Counted from the first letter of the stretch, positions 16,773 through 26,726 are shown. The stretch is DNA of 64,000 nt from Methylobacterium sp. J-067 (GCF_022829465.1 NZ_JAKSXZ010000092.1:1-64000), one strand, 5' to 3'. Notes: a model not told the origin generated them from the letters alone. Translations and numbers: made by a program.

Positions 16773-16889
16773 GCGGTCGGTGAAACCGAAGCCGGTCTTC
16801 CGGCGAAAGGCCGACAGGTCCTTCCCGCCGCCGGGGGCGGGCGGACCCCCGCCGAACCTCATCCCCGGCCGCACACGAGGATCGACCCC

Positions 16890-17279
16890 ATGACCAGCCG
16901 CCGTTTCCTCCTCGGGCTCATCGCCGGCGCACCGATGGTCTTCGGCACCGCCGCCTCGGCCGCCGAGCAACCCTACGATCCCGCCGCCTTCGCGGCCGCG
17001 CAGAAGGCCGGCAAGCCGATCCTCGTCCACATCACCGCGCCCTGGTGCACCACCTGCGCCGCGCAGAGGCCGATCCTCGCCAAGCTGGAAGCCGAACCGA
17101 AGTTCAAGGACCTGCAGGTGTTCGATGTCGATTTCGACAGCCGCAAGGATGTGGTCAAACAGTTCCGGGCGACCATGCAGAGCACGCTGATCACCTATCG
17201 CGGTGCGACGGAAACCGGTCGCTCCACGGGCGAAACCAAGCCCGCGGCCCTCTCCGCCCTCCTCGACAAGGCGATCTGA
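16890..17279 (+). CDS. Periplasmic thioredoxin-fold protein
   Basis: A 129-residue protein. The twin-arginine-containing signal (MTSRRFLLGLIAGAPMVFG) is probably cleaved after about residue 25. The thioredoxin domain contains the active site TAPWCTTCAAQRP near residue 50. CTTC differs from the usual CGPC. The gene is 9 bp before a CcdA/DsbD-like membrane protein, which would keep its cysteines reduced with electrons from the cytoplasm. The pair likely forms a periplasmic reducing system. Confidence 0.87.
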   Translation: MTSRRFLLGLIAGAPMVFGTAASAAEQPYDPAAFAAAQKAGKPILVHITAPWCTTCAAQRPILAKLEAEPKFKDLQVFDVDFDSRKDVVKQFRATMQSTLITYRGATETGRSTGETKPAALSALLDKAI

Positions 17280-17288
17280 CCTCCCTCC

Positions 17289-18008
17289 ATGATCGGCACC
17301 CTCGGCCTCGCCTTCCTCGCCGGCATCCTGTCGGTCCTGTCCCCCTGCGTGCTGCCCCTGCTGCCGCTGGTGCTGGGCGCGGCGGCGTCCGAGCACCGGC
17401 TTGGGCCGGCGGCGCTGGCGGCGGGGCTGGCGCTGTCCTTCGTGGCCATCGGGTTGTTCGTGGCGACGGTCGGCTTCGCCATCGGCCTCGATGCCGGACT
17501 CTTCCGCCTCGTCGCCGCCCTCCTGCTGGTGCTCGTCGGCCTCGTGCTGATGGTGCCCGTCGCGCAGACGCGCCTCGCCGCCGCCGCCGGGCCGGTGAGC
17601 GACTGGACCGAGCGCCGCTTCGGCGGCTTCTCCTCCGCCGGGCTCGCCGGCCAGTTCGGCGTCGGCCTGCTGCTCGGGGCGGTGTGGAGCCCCTGCGTCG
17701 GGCCGACCCTCGGGGCGGCCTCGCTCCTCGCCTCGCAGGGGCGGGACCTCGGCGTCGTGGCGCTGACGATGCTGCTGTTCGGCCTCGGCGCGGCCCTGCC
17801 GCTGCTCCTGCTCGGCCTCCTCTCCCGCGAGGTGCTGATGCGCTGGCGCGACCGGATGATGGGGCTCGGCAAGGGGCTGAAGGCCGCCCTCGGCCTGATC
17901 CTCGTGGCCACCGGCCTGATGATCGCCACCGGCTACGACAAGGCGGCCGAGACCGCCCTGGTGAACGCCTCGCCGGACTGGCTCACCACCCTGACCACCC
18001 GGCTCTGA
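17289..18008 (+). CDS. ccdA: CcdA-type thiol:disulfide transporter
   Basis: A 239-residue integral membrane protein with six predicted helices. The two redox cysteines are in the conserved contexts LSPCVLPLLPLV (TM1) and WSPCVGPTLGAA (TM4), the hallmark of CcdA/DsbD electron carriers. It moves electrons from cytoplasmic thioredoxin to periplasmic thiol proteins, here presumably the thioredoxin encoded just upstream. In c-type-cytochrome-rich phototrophs CcdA also serves cytochrome c maturation. Confidence 0.9.
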   Translation: MIGTLGLAFLAGILSVLSPCVLPLLPLVLGAAASEHRLGPAALAAGLALSFVAIGLFVATVGFAIGLDAGLFRLVAALLLVLVGLVLMVPVAQTRLAAAAGPVSDWTERRFGGFSSAGLAGQFGVGLLLGAVWSPCVGPTLGAASLLASQGRDLGVVALTMLLFGLGAALPLLLLGLLSREVLMRWRDRMMGLGKGLKAALGLILVATGLMIATGYDKAAETALVNASPDWLTTLTTRL

Positions 18009-18120
18009 CCACCGCTAGGAATATTCTTGCGGTCTTTACATCGGGCTCGGGCACGGCTCTCATGGGTTGCGGTGATCGAGCGGCCGGTAAGGCCGCCGCT
18101 GCCTCCGCAAAGGGGGGACG

Positions 18121-19077
18121 ATGCGCGACTTCGGTTCGTCCGGACGCCGTTGGGAGGACGCTCCTCCTCGCGATTCCCACCATGCGGCGGAAGCCCGCCA
18201 GCTCTACGCACGCAAGCGGGCCGCCGAGGCCGCGCGCCTGCGCTGCTTGGCCCTGGGGCAGGTCGTCCGGGCCGAGATCATTCCGCAGCTGGTTCTCCGC
18301 CATCGCGATTCGCCGGCCGAGCGCGCCGAGCCGGCGGGCGACTTCGCCGAGGGCGAGGTGGCGGCCTTCACCGACCTCGCCCTGGCGGCGGACGATGAGC
18401 CCATCGTCGCCGCCTTCACCGCCCTGATGGCGGCGGGCCACTCCACCGACCGCCTGTTCCTCGACCTGCTGGCGCCCTGCGCGGCCCTCCTGGGCCGCCT
18501 ATGGGACGAGGATCTATGCGACTTCATCGAGGTGACGACGGGCGTGGCCCGGCTCCAGCGCCTCGTCGCGCGGTTCCGCCTGGGGGAGGGGACAGCCTCC
18601 CCGGACGGGCGGCGGCGCCTGCTGCTGCTGGGCGCCCCGGACGAGCAGCACACGCTCGGCGTGCGGGTCGTCGAGCAATTCCTCCGCCGGGCGGGCTGGG
18701 ACGTGGCGATCGGCCTCTCCGCGAGCCGGGAGGAGATCGCCGCCCGGGTCGCCGCCGAATGGTTCGGCGTGGTCGGCCTGACGCTCAGCAGCGTCACCCG
18801 CGTCGAGCCGGTCGCCGCGATCATCCGCGCCGTGCGGGAGGCCTCGTGCAACCGCGCCGTCGGCGTGATGGTCGGCGGCCCGATGTTCCTGCGGCACCCG
18901 GACCTCGTTCACCGGGTGGGGGCGGACGCCTCGGCGGTCGATGCGGCCACCGCCGTGCTTCTTGCGCAGCGGCTGCTTGATCTTGCCGCCGATCAGGCCA
19001 AGTCGTCTGGACCGAACGAAGGTCCGAACGCCTTCGGGGCAGGGACGGGCGGCGACGCGGGCCGCCCGAGGGCCTGA
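18121..19077 (+). CDS. B12-binding-domain regulator, AerR/PpaA-like
   Basis: A 318-residue soluble protein. A helical region (about 60-150) contains GRLWDEDLCDFIEVTTGVARL, typical of the helical cap before a cobalamin-binding domain. A Rossmann-like B12-binding domain (about 165-290) follows. The lower-ligand motif appears as DEQHTLGV, with the essential His and Gly retained. No MerR or other DNA-binding domain is present. AerR/PpaA proteins are light- and B12-dependent antirepressors of PpsR/CrtJ, so control of photosynthesis genes is likely. A second homologue is at 49847-50593. Confidence 0.8.
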   Translation: MRDFGSSGRRWEDAPPRDSHHAAEARQLYARKRAAEAARLRCLALGQVVRAEIIPQLVLRHRDSPAERAEPAGDFAEGEVAAFTDLALAADDEPIVAAFTALMAAGHSTDRLFLDLLAPCAALLGRLWDEDLCDFIEVTTGVARLQRLVARFRLGEGTASPDGRRRLLLLGAPDEQHTLGVRVVEQFLRRAGWDVAIGLSASREEIAARVAAEWFGVVGLTLSSVTRVEPVAAIIRAVREASCNRAVGVMVGGPMFLRHPDLVHRVGADASAVDAATAVLLAQRLLDLAADQAKSSGPNEGPNAFGAGTGGDAGRPRA

Positions 19078-19147
19078 ACGGCGGTGGGGGATCGAACCGG
19101 CGATCCAAGCCGCGCCAGTCACGATGTGCAGCGAGGACCCGACACCC

Positions 19148-19351
19148 ATGAACACCGAGGAAGTCGAAGACCTGCGCCGGGCGCGCGGCGCCCTGGCCCG
19201 CCAGCGCAACTACATCGCCAAGCGCATGGGCGGGATCGAGTTGGCGCCGGTGTCCATGGCCGAGGATTTCAGGAAGATCCTGGGCGCGATCGAGGCGCTG
19301 GACCGCGCCCTCACGGATGCCGGGCATCCGCACATGGACGGGGCGGACTGA
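19148..19351 (+). CDS. Small helical hypothetical protein
   Basis: A 67-residue protein, probably two helices, starting MNTEEVEDLRRARGALARQR. No motif is recognised. It is located 13 bp before the carotenoid oxygenase gene and 70 bp after the B12-binding regulator, all on the same strand, so it may be co-transcribed. Confidence 0.6.
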   Translation: MNTEEVEDLRRARGALARQRNYIAKRMGGIELAPVSMAEDFRKILGAIEALDRALTDAGHPHMDGAD

Positions 19352-19364
19352 CGGATCGCGGCCG

Positions 19365-20792
19365 ATGCCGAACCGTGTCCAGTCGGCCTTCCGGCTTGCG
19401 GCCGAGGGCGGCGTCGGCCTGTGGGCGGCCTGCAACCGGCTGCGCCTGCCCGGCACGGCAAACCCCTTCGTGGTCGGCGTCCACGCGCCGATGCGCGAGG
19501 AGCTGGATCTGACGGATCTGCCCGTCACCGGAGCCATCCCGCCCGGTCTCGACGGGCTCTACCTCAAGATGGGGGCGAACCCCGTCGCCCCCACGACGCG
19601 GGGCCACGACTGGTTTCTCGGCGACGGCATGGTGCACGGTCTCGCCCTCCAGGATGGCCGGGCGCCGTGGTACCGCAACCGGTGGATCGGCTCCCGCACG
19701 GCCGCCGCCGCCCTCGGACGCCCGGCCGCGCCCGGGCCCCGACGGGGCGGCAACGACACCGTCAACACCAACGTCGTTGAGATCGGCGGGCGGATCTTCG
19801 CCGTGGTGGAGGCGGGCAGCTTTCCCGTCGAGCTCTCGCGGACCCTGGAGGAGCAGCGCTACAACCCGTTCGACGGGACGCTGGCCGGGTCCTTCACGGG
19901 GCATCCCCACCGCGACCCCCTGACCGGCGAGACCCACGCCATCGCCTATGACGGCCGCGTCTGGGACAGCGTCCGCCACGTCGTCGTCTCGCCGACGGGG
20001 CAGGTCGTGCGGGAGGTGCCGGTCGCGGTCGAGCACGGGCCCTGCATCCACGATTGCGCGATCACCGCGCGCTTCGCGATCGTGCTGGACCTGCCCGTCA
20101 CGTTCTCGTTCCGCGCCCTGCTCGCGGGCTATCGCTTCCCGTTCCGCTGGAACCCGGCGCACAAGGCCCGCGTGGGCCTGCTCCCCCGGCAGGGGGAGGG
20201 CGGCGACATCCTGTGGTGCGACGTCGATCCCTGCTTCGTGTTCCACGTCGCCAACGCCTACGACGACGCGGACGGGCGGGTGGTCCTCGACGTCATCGCC
20301 TACGAGTCGGTGTTCACCGCCATCGGCGGCGGCCTCGACCGGCCGGGCCGGCTCGAACGCTGGACCGTCGATCCCGTCACGAGGCGGGTCGCGCGGCGCC
20401 TGCTCGATCAGGACGCGCAGGAATTCCCCCGCGTCGACGAGCGGCGTTTCGGGCAGCCGCACCGCTTCGTCTACACGGTGAGCGTCCCCGCCGACGGCAA
20501 CACGCAACTCGCGGGCGCGACGGAGATCTACAAGCACGACCTCGCCACGGGGGAGCGGCAGGTTCACACGTTCGGCCCCGACCGTATCCCGGGGGAGTTC
20601 GTCTTCGTGCCCGCCCATGCCGGAGCCGGGGAGGATGAAGGCTGGCTCGTCGGGCTCGTCCTCGACACGGCCCGCGACACGACGGACTTCACCATCCTCG
20701 ACGCGCGCGCGTTCGCGGCGCCGCCCGTCGCCACGGTGCGCCTCGCGCACCGCATCCCGCCGGGCTTCCACGGCAACTGGTTCCCGGCGTGA
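19365..20792 (+). CDS. Carotenoid cleavage oxygenase (RPE65/lignostilbene dioxygenase family)
   Basis: A 475-residue member of the carotenoid oxygenase family, seven-bladed beta-propeller enzymes that cleave carotenoid or stilbene double bonds using Fe(II). The four iron-binding histidines are visible in order: GHPHRDP, GPCIHDCAIT, FVFHVANAYDD and the terminal GFHGNWF. The start ATG at 19365 gives a normal family length. The substrate cannot be inferred; given a carotenoid-producing phototroph, apocarotenoid formation is plausible. It converges on a Na+/H+ antiporter gene. Confidence 0.9.
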   Translation: MPNRVQSAFRLAAEGGVGLWAACNRLRLPGTANPFVVGVHAPMREELDLTDLPVTGAIPPGLDGLYLKMGANPVAPTTRGHDWFLGDGMVHGLALQDGRAPWYRNRWIGSRTAAAALGRPAAPGPRRGGNDTVNTNVVEIGGRIFAVVEAGSFPVELSRTLEEQRYNPFDGTLAGSFTGHPHRDPLTGETHAIAYDGRVWDSVRHVVVSPTGQVVREVPVAVEHGPCIHDCAITARFAIVLDLPVTFSFRALLAGYRFPFRWNPAHKARVGLLPRQGEGGDILWCDVDPCFVFHVANAYDDADGRVVLDVIAYESVFTAIGGGLDRPGRLERWTVDPVTRRVARRLLDQDAQEFPRVDERRFGQPHRFVYTVSVPADGNTQLAGATEIYKHDLATGERQVHTFGPDRIPGEFVFVPAHAGAGEDEGWLVGLVLDTARDTTDFTILDARAFAAPPVATVRLAHRIPPGFHGNWFPA

Positions 20793-20793
20793 T

Positions 20794-20813
20794 CCGGCCC
20801 CTCAGGGGGCCGG
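20794..20813. terminator. Bidirectional hairpin between convergent genes
   Basis: An 8-bp perfect stem (ccggcccc/ggggccgg) with a tcag loop spans the junction of the carotenoid oxygenase and antiporter genes and overlaps the antiporter stop codon. Confidence 0.5.
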
Positions 20814-22067
20814 CGACCGGTCCCGGAGGGTGCGCCGGGCGACCGTGCCCAGGGTCAGCCCCTGGATCACGATGGTGAACAGCACCACCGCGTAGGTCGC
20901 CGCGAGGATGACCGACTTGGAGCCGCTCTCCGGCAGCGACAGCGCCAGGGCGACCGAGATGCCGCCGCGGACGCCGGCCCAGGTCAGGAACGGCACGTTG
21001 CGCGCCGAGAGGTGGCCGCCCCAGCGGAAGGCGAGGAGCGGCACGGACACCGCCACCAGCCGCGCGAGCAGGACGATGGGGACGGCGCAGGCGGCGAGCG
21101 CGAGCCCGCTCACCTCGAACCGGAGCACCAGCACCTCCAGGCCGATGAGCAGGAACAGGACCGAGTTCAGCACCTCGTCGATCAGCGTCCACAGGGCCTC
21201 GACATAGCCTTGCGTGCGCTCGCTCATGGCGTCGCGGGGCGCCCGGTCGCCGACGAGCAGGCCCGCCGCCACGACGGCGAGGGGTCCGCTGGCGCCGAGC
21301 TTCTGCGCCAGGGCGTAGGTGCCCGTGACCAGGGCCAGGGTGATCAGCACTTCCACCGGGAAGTCGTCGATGGCCCGCATGGCGCGGTAGGCGGCGTAGC
21401 CGGTCACGACGCCGAGGACCAAGCCGCCGCCCGCCTCCCGCAGGAGCAGCGTGGCGACGCCCCCGGCGGTGGTGGCCTCGCCCCCCGACCCCGCCGCGAA
21501 GGCGACGAGGACGGTGAACAGCACGATGCCGACGCCGTCGTTGAACAGGGCCTCGCCCTGCATCTCGACCTCCAGCGCCTCGGGGACCTGCACGTTCTTG
21601 AGGGTCGCCAGCACCGCGACCGGATCGGTCGGGCTGATGAGCGCGCCGAAGACGAGGGCCCAGCCGGGGGAGACCGGCCGCCCCAGCGCCTGCCCCGCCG
21701 CCCAGAACACGGCGCCGACGAGGGCGGTGGAGATCACCGTGCCCACGAGGGCCAGGGTCGCCACGGCCCAGGCCCGGTCCCGCAGGGCCTTCAGGTCGAG
21801 GCTCATGGCGCCCGCGAAGAGCAGGAAGGCCAGCATGCCGTTCATCACCACGTCGGTGAAGTCGACCTGCCCCAGCACCTGCGTGAGGTCGCGGTAGAGG
21901 TGCTGCGCCGGAAAGACGAGATCGAGGGCGACGAGGGCGAGCGACGAGGCGAGGCCCATCATCAGCAGGCCGATCGTGTGCGGCAGCCGCAGGAAGCGGC
22001 GGTTGAGCCAGCCGAACAGGGCCGACAGGACGAGGAGCAAAGCGGCGAGGTCGAACAGCGAGATCAC
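20802..22067 (-). CDS. Na+/H+ antiporter, CPA1 family
   Basis: A 421-residue polytopic membrane protein, about 12 helices. The CPA1 signature is present: LISPTDPVAVLATLK followed by MQGEALFNDGVGIVLF (the NhaP/NHE-type ND acidic motif), and FLTWAGVRGGISVALAL near the C-terminus. It exchanges Na+ or K+ for H+ across the inner membrane. The GTG start at 22067 has GGAG upstream. Specificity for Na+ versus K+ is not determinable. Confidence 0.9.
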   Translation of the reverse strand: MISLFDLAALLLVLSALFGWLNRRFLRLPHTIGLLMMGLASSLALVALDLVFPAQHLYRDLTQVLGQVDFTDVVMNGMLAFLLFAGAMSLDLKALRDRAWAVATLALVGTVISTALVGAVFWAAGQALGRPVSPGWALVFGALISPTDPVAVLATLKNVQVPEALEVEMQGEALFNDGVGIVLFTVLVAFAAGSGGEATTAGGVATLLLREAGGGLVLGVVTGYAAYRAMRAIDDFPVEVLITLALVTGTYALAQKLGASGPLAVVAAGLLVGDRAPRDAMSERTQGYVEALWTLIDEVLNSVLFLLIGLEVLVLRFEVSGLALAACAVPIVLLARLVAVSVPLLAFRWGGHLSARNVPFLTWAGVRGGISVALALSLPESGSKSVILAATYAVVLFTIVIQGLTLGTVARRTLRDRSPAP

Positions 22068-22256
22068 GGGGTTCTCCTCGGCCCCGCCCGGATGGGGAGC
22101 GGACCGGCAATCCGGGCTCGGCCGAACCGGCCACGGGCGCGATCACTCACCCGAGGACGTTCTCCCCAGGGTCGCGCGATCTTTGCTGAACGTTTCCGGG
22201 GGCCGCACGTTGCAGGGTGCGGTTCGCGGCCGATGCCCTCGCGGAGGACAACACCC

Positions 22257-22508
22257 ATGAAGCACACTCTGTTCGCCTCGGCGCTGCTCGCCGGCCTCGG
22301 CCTCTGCGCCACGACGCTGCCCTCGTCGGCGCTCCCCATGACCGCCTTCGGCGTACAGGCGCCCGCGAACGCCGACCTCACGCAGGTGCGGATGCATCGC
22401 CGCCACCGGATGCGCCAGGGCTCGGCCAGCCGCGGCAATGCCAGCATGCCCTCGCGCGGCGCGGCCGGCCAGCAATACGGCCAGACGACCGGCGGCCCAC
22501 GTCGCTGA
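22257..22508 (+). CDS. Small secreted basic protein
   Basis: An 83-residue protein. A signal peptide (MKHTLFASALLAGLGLCATT, cleaved near residue 26) is followed by a short mature region rich in Arg, His, Gly, Ser and Gln and probably disordered. No family is recognised. The ATG follows a purine-rich stretch. It is probably periplasmic. Confidence 0.65.
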   Translation: MKHTLFASALLAGLGLCATTLPSSALPMTAFGVQAPANADLTQVRMHRRHRMRQGSASRGNASMPSRGAAGQQYGQTTGGPRR

Positions 22509-22581
22509 CGCGCCCCCACGCCTTCGGGGTCTCGTCGCCCCGGAGGCAGCCAATTGAGATCACGAGCAGGATGACACGGGC

Positions 22582-23868
22582 ATGAGGGCGCGCCTTTCGG
22601 CCTGGGTCGAGATCCTCGGCGACGTCTTCTGGCTGCGCCCGGCCCTGGTCGTCCTCGGCTGCATCCTGCTGGCCCAGTTCGGAATCTGGCTGGAGACGGC
22701 CCACATCGCGGGCTACGACGCCTCCTCGCCGGATGCGAACTGGGGCTATTCCGGCGGCGCCGAAGGGGCACGGGCGCTCCTCAGCGCCATCGCCTCCTCG
22801 AATATCGGGGTCGCCGGGACGACCTTCTCCATCACCATCGCGGCCTTGACCCTGGCCTCCGGCCAGATGGGCCCGCGGCTGCTGCGCAATTTCATCCGCG
22901 ATGCCCGCAACCAGACGGTGCTCGGCATCTTCCTCGGAACCTTCGCCTACGCGCTGATGGTCCTGCGCACGGTGCGCACCGTCGAGGAGAACCCGTTCGT
23001 TCCGCACCTCGCCATCACCGGCGCCCTGGTCCTGGCGCTGGTTGCGGTGGGCACGCTGGTATGGTTCGTCCACCACATCGCCACGAGCATCAACATCGAG
23101 ACCGTGGTCGATGCCGTGCAGCAGGACCTCTGCCGGGCCATCGCGACCCATACGCGGGACGAGGCGGGGGCCGCCCGTCCCACAGGGGCGCCGGGCGGGC
23201 GGGCCATCGCCGCGACGAAGGGCGGCTACGTCCAGGCCATGGATGCCGACTCGCTCGCCGACTGGGCCCGTGAGAACCGGGTGACGGTCACGCTGCGGGT
23301 ACGGCCGGGCGACTACGTGCCGAGCGGATACGGGATCGCGTTCCTGTCCCGGCCGCTCGAGGGCGCGGAGGAGGCCATCCGGGATGCCATGACGTTCGGT
23401 CGCCGCCCCGCCGCGCTTCAGGACCCGGAATACTCGATCCGGCAATTGGTGGAGATCGCGGTCCGGGCGCTCTCGCCGGGCATCAACGACCCGTTCACCG
23501 CCGGCAGCGTGGTGGACCATCTCGGCGACGCCCTGTGCCGGATCGCCCCGCGCCACCTGCCGACCGGCGTGGTGCTGCGCGACGGCCGCCCCGTTCTCGT
23601 CCATCCGGTGACGGATTACGACGGGCTGTGCGATGCCATGTTCCACATGATCCGGCAGAACGCGGCCGGCTCGGTCCATGTCCTCGCCCGGATGCTCGAC
23701 GTGCTCACCCGCGTCGCCGAGGTCGAGCGGCGGGAGGACAGGGTGGCCAACCTCGCCCGCCACGCCGCCCTCGTCATCGCCGCCGCCCGCCGCGACGTGG
23801 CGGACCCGTCCGACCTCACCGACCTCGAAGACCGCTACCGCCAGTTCTCCGACGTCGCCGGGGGATGA
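22582..23868 (+). CDS. DUF2254 membrane protein
   Basis: A 428-residue protein matching the DUF2254 architecture: an N-terminal helix, a large polar region with the conserved stretch AIASSNIGVAGTTFSITIAA, two further helices (about 110-160) and a C-terminal cytosolic domain containing RALSPGINDPFTAGSVVDHL. Function is unknown; the family is found in many bacteria as an inner-membrane protein. No obvious operon partner is present. Confidence 0.8.
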   Translation: MRARLSAWVEILGDVFWLRPALVVLGCILLAQFGIWLETAHIAGYDASSPDANWGYSGGAEGARALLSAIASSNIGVAGTTFSITIAALTLASGQMGPRLLRNFIRDARNQTVLGIFLGTFAYALMVLRTVRTVEENPFVPHLAITGALVLALVAVGTLVWFVHHIATSINIETVVDAVQQDLCRAIATHTRDEAGAARPTGAPGGRAIAATKGGYVQAMDADSLADWARENRVTVTLRVRPGDYVPSGYGIAFLSRPLEGAEEAIRDAMTFGRRPAALQDPEYSIRQLVEIAVRALSPGINDPFTAGSVVDHLGDALCRIAPRHLPTGVVLRDGRPVLVHPVTDYDGLCDAMFHMIRQNAAGSVHVLARMLDVLTRVAEVERREDRVANLARHAALVIAAARRDVADPSDLTDLEDRYRQFSDVAGG

Positions 23869-23887
23869 TCCGGAAACAGAGCGTGGA

Positions 23888-26491
23888 TCAGAGGGGCTTC
23901 TCGGACACTTTCCTCTCCGGTGATTCCTCGATCATGGCCAGAAGTCTGTCCCGAACCACGCGCGGATCGAGGTAGAAATCCGTGTTCAAGTCGGGCCCGA
24001 CGTCGAGGGCGGCAGACCAGGGGGTGGCGCAGGGAGCAGGCGACCGCCGGTACGCCCTCGCGTCCCACCAGAAGGCTTGCGAGCCCACGGCGACCCCCGG
24101 CTTGTTGGCGATGAGAAACGGCTTGGTGGTGTTGGTGCCCTGCGCGCTCAGGTGACAGTCGGCGCGGCTGGCCGCGTACACGCCCTCGGACAGTGTGCGG
24201 CCGATCAGCGAGACGGTCTGGACGGAGTCGCTCAGGCAGCGTCTCACGCCATGGTAGAGGGCTCTCTCGCCGTCGATCAATGCGTCCGGAAGGGCGTCGC
24301 CCGTCGTCCCATGTCCGTCCCAGAGCAAGCCGAGCCGGGGATAAACGGCTGCAATCTCTTCGAAGAGCCGAGCCAACTCGGAACCCGGGATGAGCCAGCG
24401 CCGGTTATGGGCCCGAAGGGCAACGAACACGACCGGATAATGAGATCCGACAAAATCGTCGATCGTGCGTGTCCACTCGTCGTCGATCGCTCGCTTGCTA
24501 TGATCCACGATGCGCGCCGCGACCCTCGGATCGGAAAAACCTCCGCTGACGCGAAAACCGAAGGCGTTCGAGTTCCAGAGGTGGCGGTTGATCCCCGCGA
24601 TCTCCTCGATCGCTGTCCGCGCCAACCGTGTGCTGTCGAGTTCCGGGAACAGTTCTTGGAGTGGACCGAAGACTTCATTGGCCGTCACGAGCATTCGATC
24701 AATGGATCCGGCCAGGCCGGCCGAGATGACGGACTGTACGCCGCTGAGATCGGAGAAGTAATGGGTGCTGATGTATTTCAGCGATCCGATGAGCTGAACG
24801 TGAAGGCGAGGTGCCGCGGCGGCACTCAGATATCGGGAAAAGAGGTCGTATTCCGCGATGATCAGCGTCTTGAGTTCGGCGACCCGGTCGATCAGATAGG
24901 CCGTGTAGCCCGTCATTGAACGGTGATGGACGATGGTCTCCGACAGCGGATCGTACCAAGCGAGCGGCCAGAAATCCTCACCGTAGAAGAACACGAAAGT
25001 CGGTCGGGGCGTGTACGCGAAATACGCGACACATCCCCCGGCGGTCTTGCCCGCTTGCGTTCGGTCGTATTCCAGAACGAGGGACGTCGTGGACCTGAAT
25101 TTCCCCCCGAAAGGGCAGGGGAGATCGACGGCCCGGGCTCGGATGATGGACAGTTGGAGGGCCAGAGCCGCTCCGGTCACAACGCAACGCTCCGCGACCA
25201 CCTGATTGAGCGAGGCCAGCGCCTTGCGGTCATCCTCGACGCGATCGGGGAATTGAAAGCCTGCGGCCTCGAACGCGCTCGGGTGGGTCAAGGGCGCGCC
25301 CCGCGACCGGGCTCGCTCGACCTCGTCATGGCCCAGCACCGCCGGCGGAGGGCCTTCGAGGAACACGGTGCGGATGGTGTCGGCGGCGATGTCCGCCAAG
25401 GGGGCGAGCGGGGTCCGATCCGAGCTTGGGCGCGTCGTCCACGCGCGCCAGAACTGTTCGACCGTCGTCAGGGCCATGCACGCCTTGGTCACGCGGCGCA
25501 GGCCGACCTCATGCGGATGCGCACGCACCGCTGCCTCGAGCATCGTCGAGAGGGCGGGGGGAAGCGGCGCGCCGGTGCGGAGAACGGAGCGGGCATAGCC
25601 CTCGTAAATACTCGGCGGGTGAGTGCCCTCGCTCGCGAGAGCCCGCGAGAACGCCTCATGGGCCGCCGGCCAGTCATTGGCGGCGGTTGCCATCATCCCG
25701 AGCAATGCCGCCACATCCGGCGCGTTGGTGTTCAGCGCGTCGAGGCGTTGCGCTTCGGCCAGGGCTTCGGCCGCCCGCCCGCATTCGACCAGGGTATGGG
25801 CGAGGTGCAGGCTGGGTTCGACCAGCCCAGGCTCACGTCGCGTCTGCAAGCACAGAACGTCGATGGCCTCCTGCAACCGTCCGGCCCGGCGCAGTGCGGC
25901 CGCATAGCCCACCGCAAGATGGACCATCTGCGGCGCCGCCGTATACGCGGCGCGCAGGGCGCGTCGTGAACCGTGCTCGTTTCCGAGCCGGGCGAGGCAA
26001 AGGCCGAGCAGATAGGGGGCGTCCGGTGAGGAGGGGTCGGCCTCGGCGGCATCTCGGAAGGATGCACACGCGTCGTCCAGCCGGCCGAGCCGTTCGCGGC
26101 AGATACCCTGGTGCACGAGAGCGGAGACCGAGGGACCTTCGTGACGGATCAGCCATTCGAGCGTGGCCTGCGCATCCTCCACCTCGTTGGACAGCAACAA
26201 TTCACCGGCGATGTGGATCGCCGGCCATGCCCGCGGGAGGACATGCGCAAGGGCCGTCTGGAAGTGAGCCAGTGCCCCCCGCTCGCCGGCCGTGCGCAAC
26301 CGGAGTCCGGACGCGATCGCGAGGCCCGCCAGGGTCTCGTCGGGCGGCTCGTTCGCGTCGAGGCGCCGAAGGGCGAGGGCGATCGGTCCGTCCGGCTCGA
26401 TGGGGCGATCCCGCAGGAGAGCCTCACGCGCCGCCGCCGCGTCGACGGACCACCAATCTCCGGCATCGCGCAGTTGCGTCAGTCGAGGCAT
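23888..26491 (-). CDS. Large TPR protein with unassigned C-terminal domain
   Basis: An 867-residue soluble protein. Residues about 100-330 are tetratricopeptide repeats (for example ALVHQGICRERLGRLDDACA and PDAPYLLGLCLARLGNEHGS). The C-terminal half has no signature I recognise with certainty. Its segments RAHNRRWLIPGSELARLFEE, LGLLWDGHG and NKPGVAVGSQAFWWDARAYR are laid out like the nucleotide-sugar half of a GT-B glycosyltransferase, such as GT9/GT61-type or TPR-linked transferases. A glycosyltransferase role is therefore a weak inference. It stands alone between the DUF2254 gene and mgtC. Confidence 0.6.
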   Translation of the reverse strand: MPRLTQLRDAGDWWSVDAAAAREALLRDRPIEPDGPIALALRRLDANEPPDETLAGLAIASGLRLRTAGERGALAHFQTALAHVLPRAWPAIHIAGELLLSNEVEDAQATLEWLIRHEGPSVSALVHQGICRERLGRLDDACASFRDAAEADPSSPDAPYLLGLCLARLGNEHGSRRALRAAYTAAPQMVHLAVGYAAALRRAGRLQEAIDVLCLQTRREPGLVEPSLHLAHTLVECGRAAEALAEAQRLDALNTNAPDVAALLGMMATAANDWPAAHEAFSRALASEGTHPPSIYEGYARSVLRTGAPLPPALSTMLEAAVRAHPHEVGLRRVTKACMALTTVEQFWRAWTTRPSSDRTPLAPLADIAADTIRTVFLEGPPPAVLGHDEVERARSRGAPLTHPSAFEAAGFQFPDRVEDDRKALASLNQVVAERCVVTGAALALQLSIIRARAVDLPCPFGGKFRSTTSLVLEYDRTQAGKTAGGCVAYFAYTPRPTFVFFYGEDFWPLAWYDPLSETIVHHRSMTGYTAYLIDRVAELKTLIIAEYDLFSRYLSAAAAPRLHVQLIGSLKYISTHYFSDLSGVQSVISAGLAGSIDRMLVTANEVFGPLQELFPELDSTRLARTAIEEIAGINRHLWNSNAFGFRVSGGFSDPRVAARIVDHSKRAIDDEWTRTIDDFVGSHYPVVFVALRAHNRRWLIPGSELARLFEEIAAVYPRLGLLWDGHGTTGDALPDALIDGERALYHGVRRCLSDSVQTVSLIGRTLSEGVYAASRADCHLSAQGTNTTKPFLIANKPGVAVGSQAFWWDARAYRRSPAPCATPWSAALDVGPDLNTDFYLDPRVVRDRLLAMIEESPERKVSEKPL

Positions 26492-26726
26492 GAGGGCCTA
26501 TACCGTAGAGCTTGACCAGGGAAAAGCGTTGCCCGGCTGCGACTCACGGCCGGCGGTGAGCGTCCGCTGACCGGGTGGCGACCCGCGAAGCCCCGAACGT
26601 TTCCCGGGGGCATCACCCCTAAATTCCGGTTCATTCCGGAACGCCGGGGTGGGCCCGGCCTTCCTGTCTTCGCCCGCGGCCCCGATGGGCCGAGGCCGGG
26701 CGTGGACTTGAAACCGTGGAGCTTGA

